Notes: generated from the sequence alone by a model not told the origin. A DNA stretch of 64,000 nucleotides from JAIXWP01 sp964428835 (GCA_964428835.1 CAYRZQ010000005.1:1-64000), one strand, 5' to 3'. Positions 9,414 to 17,934 are shown, counted from the first letter of the stretch. Program-made: numbers and translations.

Positions 9414-9416
9414 ACC

Positions 9417-10502
9417 ATGGTTTCAAAACGTTGTAAGACATATCACGAAAAAGATGAGACTCCCAAGGCGCTCTTGGGTTTTAATGACTGGCCATTGACG
9501 ATTATTGGTATAATCTTATTGGGGTTTTTCATACCTGTGGTATTCTTTCAACAACCCGTGGCTGAAGCTTGGAGATGTTTTTTTAAAGATGGGATATTTG
9601 CCATTGGCTTTACTGCCATCTTCTGGTTGGGAAACCGAGCGATCATTCTGTTTTTTAGAAAGCTTTTTCCCGAACAACGAGACTTAGGAAAACGATTGGT
9701 GAAGCAAAGTGTAGTTGTGGTTTTGTACACGTTCATTGCATCCATGCTTTTGGGTTTTGTTGAGATGAAGCTTTCGGAGTCTGATCTTACTACATGGCAG
9801 CACAAAGGATTGCCGCAAATGTTCGTGGTGAGTTTGGCATCAACCTTCTTTGTGCTTACGATTTATGAGGCAGTCTACTTCTTTTTTAAATGGAAAGATT
9901 CTATTGCGGAAACAGAGCGTGTGAAAAAGGAGCGCGTTTCATCTGAACTAGAGGCATTGAAGAATCAAGTGAATCCTCATTTTTTATTCAATAGCTTAAA
10001 TACATTGGCGAGTATCATTCCAGAAGACCCAAAAAAAGCGGTAGAATTTGTTCAAAAACTAAGTTCTGTTTATCGCAGTATTTTGGATTTGAATTCGAAG
10101 CAAGTCGTGACTCTTCAAGAAGAGTTGGAAAATTTGGAAAAGTATATATTCCTAATGCAGACGCGCTTTCCAGAGAATCTTTCTGTGGAAATTAAGGCGA
10201 ACGAAGAGTCAAAGAATTGTTTTGTTGTGCCGATGTGCTTACAAAATTTAGTGGAAAATGCTATTAAACACAATGTAATTTCAAAGAAGAAACCATTGAA
10301 TGTGGTAATACAAACCACAGAAGAAGAGGTTTCAGTTTTTAATAATTTACAAAGAAAGATTACAGAAGAACAGAGCACTGGTACGGGTTTACGAAATATC
10401 GACAATCGCTTTCGTCTCACCTTCGGGAGAAGAATTGTGGTAGAAGAAACCGAGCATTCATTCGGTGTGCGACTGCCTCTGGTAAAAATTGAAGGAGCAT
10501 GA
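9417..10502 (+). CDS. LytS/YehU-family sensor histidine kinase
   Basis: This 361-residue protein has four hydrophobic helices (about 27-46, 58-80, 97-116 and 134-157), then a short coiled linker and the His_kinase domain of the LytS family. The phospho-acceptor His188 sits in LKNQVNPHFLFNSLNTLASI. The C-terminal ATPase part has CLQNLVENAIKHNV and GTGLRNIDNRF. It starts 3 bp after the receptor stop, and its last four bases overlap the start of the LytTR regulator (ATGA arrangement), so translation is coupled. There is no extracytoplasmic sensor domain; the signal is probably perceived in the membrane helices or through a partner. Confidence 0.93.
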   Translation: MVSKRCKTYHEKDETPKALLGFNDWPLTIIGIILLGFFIPVVFFQQPVAEAWRCFFKDGIFAIGFTAIFWLGNRAIILFFRKLFPEQRDLGKRLVKQSVVVVLYTFIASMLLGFVEMKLSESDLTTWQHKGLPQMFVVSLASTFFVLTIYEAVYFFFKWKDSIAETERVKKERVSSELEALKNQVNPHFLFNSLNTLASIIPEDPKKAVEFVQKLSSVYRSILDLNSKQVVTLQEELENLEKYIFLMQTRFPENLSVEIKANEESKNCFVVPMCLQNLVENAIKHNVISKKKPLNVVIQTTEEEVSVFNNLQRKITEEQSTGTGLRNIDNRFRLTFGRRIVVEETEHSFGVRLPLVKIEGA

Positions 10503-11251
10503 AAGTATTAATCATCGAAGATGAATCGCCGGCAGCTTCAAGACTGGAGAGGATTCTAAGGGCTCTTGAGCCGACTATTGAACTTGATAGAGTGATAGAC
10601 ACCGTCGAGGATAGCGTAGATTATTTCAATGAAAATCCAAAGATAGATTTGATTTTTATGGATATCCAGCTGGCGGACGGATTGAGTTTTGAAATTTTTA
10701 ACCGCACTAAAGTCACTGCTCCTGTGATTTTTACAACAGCTTATGATCACTACGCGCTTAAGGCTTTTAAGGTGAATAGCATTGATTACCTTCTAAAACC
10801 TGTGGACGAGACGGAGCTAAAGGCAGCGATAGAAAAATACAAGAATACACAGTTGAGCGGCGAAGCAGCAGATTTGAAATCATTGCTCTCAGCGGTGCGC
10901 GGAGAACATTCATTTAGAAAGCGTTTTCTGGTAAAAACTGCTGGCAGATTGACTTTTATCCCTTCTGACGAGGTGAGTTATTTTTTCTCAGAAGAAGGAA
11001 CCACTTTTATAGTAAACCGAGCGAACGATCGGTATTTGTTGGAGCAAACATTAGAAGAGCTTGAGGCGCAATTGGATCCAGGAGAATTTTATAGGATCAA
11101 CCGAAAGATGATAGTGGGAAGTAAGAGTATTAATCGAATCGAACCGTATAGTAATAATCGTTTGTCACTAACACTTCATCCAGCATTTGCTGAGGAGGTA
11201 ATAGTAAGTCGTCATCGCACGAGCGACTTTAAATCTTGGTTGGATAGTTAA
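10499..11251 (+). CDS. LytTR-family response regulator
   Basis: This 250-residue regulator has a receiver domain (about 1-120) with E7/D8, phospho-acceptor Asp55 in LIFMDIQLADGL, the Thr in FTTAYDHYALKAF and Lys in DYLLKPVDE. A LytTR DNA-binding domain follows (about 145-250): FLVKTAGRLTFIPSDEV, FYRINRKMIVGSKSI and a final VSRHRTSDFKSWL. It works with the LytS-type kinase whose gene it overlaps by 4 bp. LytTR proteins bind imperfect direct repeats; none was identified upstream of the receptor gene. It ends 5 bp from the convergent small barrel gene. Confidence 0.94.
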   Translation: MKVLIIEDESPAASRLERILRALEPTIELDRVIDTVEDSVDYFNENPKIDLIFMDIQLADGLSFEIFNRTKVTAPVIFTTAYDHYALKAFKVNSIDYLLKPVDETELKAAIEKYKNTQLSGEAADLKSLLSAVRGEHSFRKRFLVKTAGRLTFIPSDEVSYFFSEEGTTFIVNRANDRYLLEQTLEELEAQLDPGEFYRINRKMIVGSKSINRIEPYSNNRLSLTLHPAFAEEVIVSRHRTSDFKSWLDS

Positions 11252-11256
11252 AGCTA

Positions 11257-11748
11257 TCAAAAGCGGTAGCGAAGACTAATTCCGCCGTTGGTAAGATCGG
11301 GTCTATTCACAATTCCAAAATTGTATTCTGGCTTGAGGTCAACGCTGAGCATAAGCGGTACGTTGTGAAAGAAGTATTCAATGCCGACGATTGCATCAAC
11401 GCCAGGAAGAAATACGTGGCCAGCAACGTCATTGTCAATATCAGGACGGTTGGTACCTACGGGGTACAGAGAAGCGTGTGCACCTGCGCCGATATACCAT
11501 TTTAAGCCTCGCACGTCAAACATCTGCATGTGATGCTCATAAAGCAGAGTAGTGCTGAAGCCTTGCCAGCGGGCGTACACAATCATTTCAATTACATGCG
11601 CATCGGTATAGAAGTATTGGCCAGTTAGGCCTGTTCCAGTACCAGCTCGGCCACCGGCGGCATATTCCAACATACCTCTACGACCTCTCTGCGCTTGGCA
11701 GAGTGTGGCTGATAAGATAAAAATGAATAATAGGGTTTTGCGTAACAT
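11257..11748 (-). CDS. Small outer-membrane beta-barrel-like protein, function unknown
   Basis: The protein is 163 residues with a signal peptide (MLRKTLLFIFILSATLCQAQ). The mature part alternates hydrophobic and polar residues, is rich in Tyr, Gly and Phe, and ends in ISLRYRF, the terminal aromatic pattern of barrels inserted by the BAM machinery. One segment (FLPGVDAIVGIEYFFHNVPL) resembles the small barrels common in Bacteroidota. I do not recognise a specific family. It is separate from the LytTR operon, lying convergent to it. Confidence 0.6.
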   Translation of the reverse strand: MLRKTLLFIFILSATLCQAQRGRRGMLEYAAGGRAGTGTGLTGQYFYTDAHVIEMIVYARWQGFSTTLLYEHHMQMFDVRGLKWYIGAGAHASLYPVGTNRPDIDNDVAGHVFLPGVDAIVGIEYFFHNVPLMLSVDLKPEYNFGIVNRPDLTNGGISLRYRF

Positions 11749-11778
11749 GTTGATTTGTACGCAACAAGACCGAAAAGG

Positions 11779-12282
11779 TTATTCGAAGGTCAAATTATAT
11801 TTTTTACCAAACTCTTCTTGAGCCTTTAGAAACTTCTCTTGAGCGAGTTTAGATACATCGTGAATTCTAATTTGAACAGAAATAGTGGTATCAATCATTG
11901 GGGCTGTGATAGACTCCGCCGGCATGAGTTTGATGTCTTTGAGAATGCGATAATCATCTTCCACCATTTCATCATAGGCGGTGAATAGTTCACGAGCGGA
12001 TTGCTGTAGTAGGGGGTCGTTTTGAAATGGACCAATGCTATCGATTGAGAGAATGCTATGCTTGATATTGCTTTGCATATTGACGAATGCAAATTCAATT
12101 TCGTCTTTGGATGCTATGGAATCGGCAAATGTGGAGTCAAAGCGGTCGAAAGCTGCAATAATATCTTTTTGGCGTTGAATAATAATATCATTGTACTGAG
12201 CTGCCTGCTCGGCTTTTCGAGTACAGGATGCAACAGAGAGCATGACAAATGCCAGTAGAATCAGGCGGTTAAGGGTTTTCAT
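11779..12282 (-). CDS. Predicted lipoprotein of unknown function
   Basis: I take the start at ATG 12282, giving MKTLNRLILLAFVMLSVASC, a short signal peptide with a lipobox (VASC) and 167 residues. An in-frame ATG at 12309 adds nine residues ahead of the signal and is less likely. The mature protein is mostly helical and charged, with heptad-like patterns (YNDIIIQRQKDIIAAFDRF, then AQEKFLKAQEEFGKKY), suggesting a small helical bundle anchored to a membrane. No family was recognised. It starts 35 bp after the upstream minus-strand gene and could share its transcript. Confidence 0.6.
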   Translation of the reverse strand: MKTLNRLILLAFVMLSVASCTRKAEQAAQYNDIIIQRQKDIIAAFDRFDSTFADSIASKDEIEFAFVNMQSNIKHSILSIDSIGPFQNDPLLQQSARELFTAYDEMVEDDYRILKDIKLMPAESITAPMIDTTISVQIRIHDVSKLAQEKFLKAQEEFGKKYNLTFE

Positions 12283-12317
12283 AAGGAATCTTCTATGCAA
12301 ATGACGCATAAATTTGC

Positions 12318-13787
12318 TTACGTTGCCTCAATTGAAGGGTTCATTGTTTCCAACAGAACCTCGTAATAAGGTCGCCGCAACATTTTTGATTTGAGCCAAC
12401 AGAAGAATGTCATCGCTTGTGTATCCTCTTTGTGATCTGGCCAAGCCATGTTTGCTTCCGTTACCTCTTTTGCAAAGTCTGAAGCGGTGGCCCTCTCTGG
12501 ATTGGCAATCAGTACCTTTATGAACTTCATAAAGATGCGGGCGCGCTGATATGCGGGATGTTTAAAAAACTCTTCAAAGTAGCGCTCCATGCTAAGGATG
12601 CGGTTCCAAGCAGTATCGATGTTGCCTAGTTCGTAATGCACGATCACTTCAATCATATTTTTTTTAAATCTCCATTCCTTCCCCATTTTTTTTTCTAACC
12701 AACTATCTGTCTGACCTATTTTCAATATACTTTGATTGGCGCGTTTGTAGTCTTCGGATTGGAAGTAATACACCGCGAGATTGAGGTGCATATTGAGCAC
12801 GTCTTGAGTTGTGATGCGTTTGTCCTTGGAGGCGATGGTGGATTTGATGATGGTGATACTTTCTTCGTTGCGACCGAGGTAAGTGAGCGTAGCGGCGCGC
12901 AGTTGCGTGGCTCGAATGGAAAGACCGTGTTCGGATTCAAGTTTGGCGAGCCATTTTTCCGACTCTTGAAATTTCCGATTTCGATAGAGACTGTGTGCGA
13001 TGATGTAGTAGAATACAGGTTTGGTCTTGTCGTTTTTTGCGAACGCTTTTTTTTCTTCTAAACGCTTATAAACTCTAAGAATGAATGACTCAAAGCGTGC
13101 GTAGTCTTTTGCACTGATCACTGCACTTCGAATCATTTCGACTACACGCAACATGAAATCGGGAATGAGGATGGCCTCATCACGCAGATCGACAACGGAG
13201 AATATTTCCTTCGTTGTGATATCAGGATCTAACGGCAGTCCGCTGATGCGCGCCTCGTGCAAACGTTTTTTAATTAAACCAGCGGCGATTTTCAATCGCT
13301 GGTCGAGCATACGCTTTTCGGAATTTTGTTGCCATTTGAGTATGGTGTCGTTGAGGTCTGTGCCCAATCGCACCGATTCTTCAATCATCAATGAATAGAT
13401 CAAGTCTAACAGCGCATAGTCGCGGCGTTTTTCTGCTAGAGTTGCTGCACGTTGGAAGAAGCGGGCGGCGGCAGTATCATCGCCATTTTCAAGAAAAAAT
13501 AAACCCATTGCTATCGTGCGAGAGGGATTGTCCTCATCGGTAATAATGCTGCGGTGGGCGAAAAATTCTTCGAGTGAAGTCACGAGGCTTTTGCGCAAGC
13601 TGTGATATGCGTTGCGATTCACGGGCTTGTAGATCAGCGTCGCGAGGTCGCTATCGGCTTTATTTTTTAATATCAAATCAAAGAGTTGTAGCTTTTTGTC
13701 GGCCCCTTTGATAGACCGAATGAAGATTCTGAAGGTCTTTACTTCCTCCGGACTCATCAATTGTATGCAATTTTCGAGGAAATCCAC
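12318..13787 (-). CDS. Helical-repeat (TPR-like) protein of unknown function
   Basis: This 489-residue soluble protein has no signal peptide or transmembrane helix and is almost entirely helical. It contains TPR-like paired helices (DTAAARFFQRAATLAEKRRD, KFQESEKWLAKLESEHGLS, EDYKRANQSILKIGQTDSW). The start is the GTG at 13787 (MDFLENCIQLMSPEEVKTFR); the ATG at 13757 would give MSPEEVKTF and is also possible. Proteins of this size and N-terminal pattern occur in many Bacteroidota without assigned function. It is probably a cytoplasmic scaffold. The 126-bp gap to the divergent acyltransferase gene is AT-rich and probably holds both promoters. Confidence 0.6.
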   Translation of the reverse strand: MDFLENCIQLMSPEEVKTFRIFIRSIKGADKKLQLFDLILKNKADSDLATLIYKPVNRNAYHSLRKSLVTSLEEFFAHRSIITDEDNPSRTIAMGLFFLENGDDTAAARFFQRAATLAEKRRDYALLDLIYSLMIEESVRLGTDLNDTILKWQQNSEKRMLDQRLKIAAGLIKKRLHEARISGLPLDPDITTKEIFSVVDLRDEAILIPDFMLRVVEMIRSAVISAKDYARFESFILRVYKRLEEKKAFAKNDKTKPVFYYIIAHSLYRNRKFQESEKWLAKLESEHGLSIRATQLRAATLTYLGRNEESITIIKSTIASKDKRITTQDVLNMHLNLAVYYFQSEDYKRANQSILKIGQTDSWLEKKMGKEWRFKKNMIEVIVHYELGNIDTAWNRILSMERYFEEFFKHPAYQRARIFMKFIKVLIANPERATASDFAKEVTEANMAWPDHKEDTQAMTFFCWLKSKMLRRPYYEVLLETMNPSIEAT

Positions 13788-13913
13788 AGCTACGTTTTTA
13801 AATTATAAATAATTGATATTAAGCATTATAGATTATTTATAGCGAATTATACAAGCTACGTTTTGCGAATATAGTCATTTTCTCATCAAGAGAGGAAGAA
13901 CCTTCTTTGCGAC

Positions 13914-15800
13914 ATGAAACAAATCACACAACACCTTTTTGCACGCCTCGTAGTAGGACTCGTAAAGTTGGTCGGACGCATTTTATTCCGCATGCGCATC
14001 AGCGGCAGTCAGAATATACCAAGTGAAGGCGGTGCCTTGATTGTAGCGAACCACACCAGTTATATGGATTTTATCTTGATGGTTTGCTCCAGCCCCCGAC
14101 CTGTTCATTTTGTAATGAATGCAGATATTTTCAGAAAGCCATTGTTGCGTCCGCTTTTGGAAGCGTTGCATTGCATTCCCATATCACCGCGTCAAGGCGT
14201 TAATGATTACAAGGCCTTCAATGAAACCGTGGCCGGACACATTCGCTCGGGCAAGCTTGTGGCCATCTTCGCAGAGGGCACAGTGACCAGAACAGGACAA
14301 ATATTGGAGTTTAAAAAAGGAGTGGAACATCTGTCGCGCATTATTGACGCGCCAATCATTCCAATGCACTTCGATAATGTGAGCGGTACGCCATTTTCAT
14401 ACAGAGCTGGAATGCGCAATATGATTCGTGTACGCCTTCATTCTATTCGTAAAAAAGTAGGGGTAAAAATCGGAGCTCCTATTCAAGGACCAACCACTGC
14501 CTTTGCATTGCGCCAAGTGGTGAAAGAGTTGGAAGCGGAAAATTTTGCACAACGTCTTGAAGAGCAAACGAGCCTGGAGCAACGTTTACAGCAAAGTATG
14601 GCTTCTTCCAAAACAGGTAATTGGACTTGGAAAAACGGTTCTACTTCTTTCAATGAAGTGCCTCGCTTGGTATCATCATTGCACGAAAAATTGCAATATC
14701 TTACTTCAAACGAACCGGTGATCGCAGTGCAATTGCCCAAGTCGGAGATGCTAGCTGGAATTATTTACTGGGCAATGTTTCACCATAAAACACTCGTTCC
14801 AATTGATCCTCTATGGAGTAATGAGGAACGATTGTATATCATGAATGCAAGTGGGGCCAATGTGTTGATTACCACCAAAGACCTTGGCTATACGGTACAC
14901 GCCCCGGTGGCTGAGGTAGTTGTATACCAGGAAGATTTAGAAGAGAGCATTAGAGGCGGTAAGGCACTCCATCCGATATGTCGCAATCTGCGCGCGGTAG
15001 GGAAGAGTTTTAGAAGCATTTTTTATAAAAAAGAAAATGTAAAGCCGCTCGCATTGTTTGCCGAAAAACGCGGAGGAGAATTGCAGATGATACCAATGTA
15101 CGCCAGCCAGGTGAAGGCGGTGATAGAGGGAATGAGACAAATTTATTTTTTCAAAAAAGGCACACAAATGTTGTCAGACCTGCCATTGGGTGTTGCTTAT
15201 GGGTATGTGTTGGAGTGGATCATGCCAGTGTACAACGGGTTGAATGCAAGCCTTGAAATAGAGCGCGACACAACGACATTAATTGCTAAAATTAGTGAAG
15301 CTAAACCTGAATTGATCTTCGTGCAACCGCATCAGTTGAAAGCCTTGAGTACTGTGGCAAGTGAGCGCAATATGCCATTTTTGACGCACGTGTTTACTGC
15401 AGACGTGCATCCAATGAATGACAGTGTGCAAACGTTGATTCGCAGAGGCATACAAGTGATGACCTGCGCAGGGATGAATGCCTCAGCTTCCGTTTTTGCG
15501 GTGAATCTTCACAACTATACTGGTCGTGATATCGTAGGAAAACCGCTATATCAAGAAGCTTATGACGAAGATAGTTTGGGTAAAGCATTGCCGGGAGTTG
15601 CTTTGAAAATTGTATCACCGAATGATCATTCGGTAGTGTTAGGATGTGAAGAAGTGGGTAGAATTTTGATCAAAGGAGCGGTGATGGAAGACAGCGATCA
15701 GTGGCATGACACGGGCCATTGTGGATGGATGGATCACAAGGGATTTGTACACGTTGCAGATAAGGGAGAGGGCTATTGGACGTATTCTGAGGCTTGTTGA
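13914..15800 (+). CDS. PlsC-type acyltransferase fused to a degenerate acyl-adenylating (Aas-like) domain
   Basis: This 628-residue protein resembles the bifunctional Aas architecture. The N-terminal domain (about 1-215) is a 1-acylglycerol-3-phosphate acyltransferase with the catalytic HX4D motif (H47 to D52 in NHTSYMD) and the substrate motif EGTVTRTGQ at 121-129, so it should be active. The rest (about 250-628) aligns by eye with AMP-binding enzymes. However, the P-loop expected before LSDLPLGVAYGYVLEW reads GELQMIPMYASQV, the A5 region reads TCAGMNASASV, the TGD of motif A7 is TGH (HDTGHCGWMD), and the chain stops shortly after A8 with no C-terminal lid. I infer lysophospholipid acyltransferase activity with an inactive or regulatory adenylation domain. 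Its start follows CTTCTTTG-CGAC-ATG. Confidence 0.82.
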   Translation: MKQITQHLFARLVVGLVKLVGRILFRMRISGSQNIPSEGGALIVANHTSYMDFILMVCSSPRPVHFVMNADIFRKPLLRPLLEALHCIPISPRQGVNDYKAFNETVAGHIRSGKLVAIFAEGTVTRTGQILEFKKGVEHLSRIIDAPIIPMHFDNVSGTPFSYRAGMRNMIRVRLHSIRKKVGVKIGAPIQGPTTAFALRQVVKELEAENFAQRLEEQTSLEQRLQQSMASSKTGNWTWKNGSTSFNEVPRLVSSLHEKLQYLTSNEPVIAVQLPKSEMLAGIIYWAMFHHKTLVPIDPLWSNEERLYIMNASGANVLITTKDLGYTVHAPVAEVVVYQEDLEESIRGGKALHPICRNLRAVGKSFRSIFYKKENVKPLALFAEKRGGELQMIPMYASQVKAVIEGMRQIYFFKKGTQMLSDLPLGVAYGYVLEWIMPVYNGLNASLEIERDTTTLIAKISEAKPELIFVQPHQLKALSTVASERNMPFLTHVFTADVHPMNDSVQTLIRRGIQVMTCAGMNASASVFAVNLHNYTGRDIVGKPLYQEAYDEDSLGKALPGVALKIVSPNDHSVVLGCEEVGRILIKGAVMEDSDQWHDTGHCGWMDHKGFVHVADKGEGYWTYSEAC

Positions 15801-15804
15801 AACG

Positions 15805-16191
15805 TCACTTTTCATTCCACATAAAGACGTGTGGATTATCGATAAATTTATCGAGGTCGTCAGCGGTTAAGAGTAGAATAAGATCGGCCGCCCATAAGGC
15901 CATACCGCCACCGATTGTAACGGTGTAAAAAATGGGGACTTTCACATCGGTGCCAAGGTAGAGGCGGTGCATACCGAACATACCGAGTGAAACATTGAGA
16001 GCGATGGCGATGAGTCGGGGATTATCAGAGCGGAAGATCTTTTGTGTCATAGCCCTCGGTTGAATGTTGCCATCGTCATCTGTTTTGAAAAGCAATGAAG
16101 CCGCAAACCCAGCCACTTCCGCCCGCCGCTCCTGCCCCGCCGCAGCAGAAAAGGAGTATACGAAAAGGAGTATGGCGAAAAGGCGGATCAT
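15805..16191 (-). CDS. TM2 domain-containing protein
   Basis: The protein has 128 residues with a signal-like N-terminus (MIRLFAILLFVYSFSAAAGQ). The C-terminal half matches the TM2 pattern: ALNVSLGMFGMHRLYLGTDV forming the first helix and GxHRxYLG turn, then VTIGGGMALWAADLILLLTA forming the second helix. TM2 proteins are small membrane proteins, and most have no known function. The gene is convergent with the acyltransferase gene, with only 4 bp between stops. Its start has a TATCTTCG box four nucleotides upstream. Confidence 0.75.
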   Translation of the reverse strand: MIRLFAILLFVYSFSAAAGQERRAEVAGFAASLLFKTDDDGNIQPRAMTQKIFRSDNPRLIAIALNVSLGMFGMHRLYLGTDVKVPIFYTVTIGGGMALWAADLILLLTADDLDKFIDNPHVFMWNEK

Positions 16192-16195
16192 GGAG

Positions 16196-16203
16196 CGAAG
16201 ATA
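16196..16203 (-). promoter_or_regulatory. -7-like box (TATCTTCG) 4 nt before the TM2 gene start
   Basis: The minus strand reads TATCTTCG, one base from TAnnTTTG, then CTCC and the ATG at 16191. The spacing puts the expected transcript start at the start codon, so the mRNA would be leaderless. The upstream sequence is a (GTTCYY)n-like array with several TTG or TTC candidates for -33. Confidence 0.35.
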
Positions 16204-16204
16204 A

Positions 16205-16274
16205 GAACTGGAACGGGAACGAGAACAAGAACGAGAGATTCTGAATTCTGAATTCTGAATTCCGAATTCTATCC
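16205..16274. repeat. Short-period tandem arrays (GAACRR hexamers, GAATTCT heptamers)
   Basis: Between truB and the TM2 gene are two degenerate arrays in series: about five GAACNG/GAACAA-type units of 6 bp (16205-16237), then about four copies of a 7-bp GAATTCT unit (16239-16270). The same unit types recur at 17935-17960, 18529-18580 and 21217-21372. No hairpin or reading frame is evident. Confidence 0.75.
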
Positions 16275-16338
16275 TATTACCCTATTATCCTATTACCCTA
16301 TTATCCTATTATCTTATTATCCTATTATCTTATTAACC
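16275..16338 (-). repeat. Octamer tandem array (RGRTAATA) overlapping the 3' end of truB
   Basis: On the minus strand eight consecutive 8-bp units of the form RGRTAATA run from 16338 down to 16275. The first two and a half units are coding: they supply the last TruB residues (NKIIG) and the stop codon at 16317-16319. The rest continues past the stop. The same octamer family overlaps the stops of two T9SS cargo genes at 20109-20196 and 21111-21214. Confidence 0.85.
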
Positions 16339-17018
16339 TCCCTCGCATCTTCGATTCGGTATGGGGCGCTTTCGGTGCGGCGGAGGGCTTTGAGGTAGGA
16401 GCCAGAACCGAGGCGGGCGCCGAAATCGTTGGCGATGGTGCGGATGTAGGTGCCCTTTGAACAGCGGATGCGGAAGTCCACTTGGGGCAATTCGAAACGA
16501 GTGATTTCAAAGGCATGCACCGTTACTAAAGCTTGGCGCATCTTAATTTCAATGCCTGCGCGTGCGGCTTCATAAGCGCGCTTGCCATCAATTTGCTTTG
16601 CGCTGTAGATGGGGGGCGTCTGCATTTGTTCGCCCAAAAAAGAAGCCGCAGCATTTAGCGCCGCGGCTTCATCAATATGTTCTATGGGAAAATTTCCTTC
16701 AGGGGTTGTTTCCAAATCAAAACTTGGCGTGGTCTGTCCGAGAAAAATCGTACCGGTGTATTCTTTTTCACCAATCATGATTTGATCAATCATTTTGGTA
16801 CACCTTCCGGTACAAATTACCAAAAGTCCGGTAGCCAAGGGATCCAGTGTGCCTGCATGTCCGATTTTGAACTTGGGAGCCTTGAGATTGTGACGAAAAT
16901 GCCACTTCAATTTTCCCACCACATCAAAGCTTGTCCACCCGTAGGGTTTGTCAATAAGCATGATGCTTCCATTCACTACATCCTCCACGGACTGATATTC
17001 AAAAGGCTTTGGAATCAT
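16317..17018 (-). CDS. truB: tRNA pseudouridine(55) synthase TruB
   Basis: TruB converts U55 of the tRNA T-loop to pseudouridine. The 233-residue protein carries the catalytic motif GHAGTLDPLATGLL with Asp59, the N-terminal GSIMLIDKPYGWTSFDV, and the conserved RCSKGTYIRTIANDFGARLG near residue 190. The length is normal for the short Bacteroidota form, with no long C-terminal PUA domain. The last residues NKIIG and the stop lie inside an octamer tandem array. The start at 17018 is preceded by TACCTTTG and four nucleotides, suggesting a leaderless transcript. The usual uppP neighbour is absent. Confidence 0.96.
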   Translation of the reverse strand: MIPKPFEYQSVEDVVNGSIMLIDKPYGWTSFDVVGKLKWHFRHNLKAPKFKIGHAGTLDPLATGLLVICTGRCTKMIDQIMIGEKEYTGTIFLGQTTPSFDLETTPEGNFPIEHIDEAAALNAAASFLGEQMQTPPIYSAKQIDGKRAYEAARAGIEIKMRQALVTVHAFEITRFELPQVDFRIRCSKGTYIRTIANDFGARLGSGSYLKALRRTESAPYRIEDAREVNKIIG

Positions 17019-17022
17019 GCGG

Positions 17023-17030
17023 CAAAGGTA
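17023..17030 (-). promoter_or_regulatory. -7 box (TACCTTTG) 4 nt before truB
   Basis: This is an exact TAnnTTTG match on the minus strand, followed by CCGC and the truB ATG. It lies in the 19-bp gap after the redoxin gene, so truB may have its own leaderless transcript. No TTG-type -33 was seen at 19-20 bp. Confidence 0.45.
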
Positions 17031-17037
17031 GCCGAAT

Positions 17038-17685
17038 TTATCCTACGCGCTTGATGCTACAGCCCACAGGCTTGGTTTCGTTGGGTGAAATTTTCTTACC
17101 AGCCGCAGCGTTCTTCATCGCATCTTCCAACCAGTGTTCTTTCACTTTTTCTGGACCTTCATTGCTATCGTCGATTGAACCTTTGTAATTCAATTTCATG
17201 TTTTTGTCAAACATAAACACATGCGGAGTGGTGCGTGCGCCAAAGGCATCAGCGAGTTCAGAGTTTTTGTCGAGGAGATAGATTGCATCGCCATAACCCA
17301 TTTTGCTGGCGCGCTCTTTCATATCATTGAGGTTGTCGCCTTTCTCGCGTTTTGCCTCATTGCTATTTACTAAAACAAAACCGATATTCAGTTCGTCTGC
17401 TTTCTTCTTGAGTGCGGCATAGCGCCCGTCCCAGCCTACGCCATAACCTTCGGCACCCACCACGAAAGGACAGGTGTTGCAAGTGAAGATAACGAGCAGA
17501 CCGTTTGGTTTTTTGAGATCAGTGAGCGAATAGGATTTGCCGTCGGTGTGTGACATCTTGAGATTCGCCTGCGGCGCCTCTGTACCGATGGCGATGCTTT
17601 CTTTTACATCTTTATTGGAGAGGGTGAATGACCAGGTGGCCGCTATCAGCAAGAGACCACCAAAAAACAATGCAATCTTTTTCAT
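17038..17685 (-). CDS. Thioredoxin-fold redoxin family protein
   Basis: This 215-residue protein has an N-terminal signal or anchor (MKKIALFFGGLLLIAATWSF) and so is probably periplasmic or membrane-attached. The AhpC/TSA-redoxin fold follows: SYSLTDLKKPNGLLVIFTC, then NTCPFV (the CxxC-like TCNTCPF), GFVLVNSNEAKREKGD, and ARTTPHVFMFD with the cis-Pro. The C-terminus has the conserved GCSIKR tail seen in this redoxin subgroup. It probably reduces thiols or peroxides. Most residues agree with the family; the substrate is unknown. No -7 box was seen near the start. Confidence 0.85.
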   Translation of the reverse strand: MKKIALFFGGLLLIAATWSFTLSNKDVKESIAIGTEAPQANLKMSHTDGKSYSLTDLKKPNGLLVIFTCNTCPFVVGAEGYGVGWDGRYAALKKKADELNIGFVLVNSNEAKREKGDNLNDMKERASKMGYGDAIYLLDKNSELADAFGARTTPHVFMFDKNMKLNYKGSIDDSNEGPEKVKEHWLEDAMKNAAAGKKISPNETKPVGCSIKRVG

Positions 17686-17906
17686 GTATCTGGTTTTGCC
17701 GCCTAAGGTGATGAAAGAATGATTGCACAGGAATTAAAAAATGTTATTTAAAATTATTTTCTCTTGTGAATGAGACACTTAGCCCTGAAAGCCGCAACAA
17801 ATGCGTGAACCCGCGTAACCTTTTAGTGCAGTGCTAGCGTTAAAGACCATGTAAGTTCTCATGTAGAGATATTAGATAGTTTAATTGTTTTCATTTATTA
17901 CCATTG
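17686..17906. other. Intergenic stretch without gene; possible short + transcript
   Basis: This first part of the 916-bp gap after the redoxin start has no plausible reading frame. It is not low-complexity, unlike the rest of the gap, and it ends at a terminator-like hairpin pointing on +. That leaves room for a small RNA of up to about 200 nt, but I see no conserved RNA motif in it. Confidence 0.25.
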
Positions 17907-17933
17907 AAGGCTGCTCAACGGAGCGGCCTTTTG
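17907..17933 (+). terminator. Terminator-like hairpin
   Basis: AAGGCTGCTC (17907-17916) pairs with GAGCGGCCTT (17921-17930), with one mismatch, around an AACG loop, and is followed by a short T run. The polarity is plus, yet no plus-strand gene precedes it within the gap, so it may end a small RNA or be a relic. Confidence 0.4.
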
Positions 17934-17934
17934 G

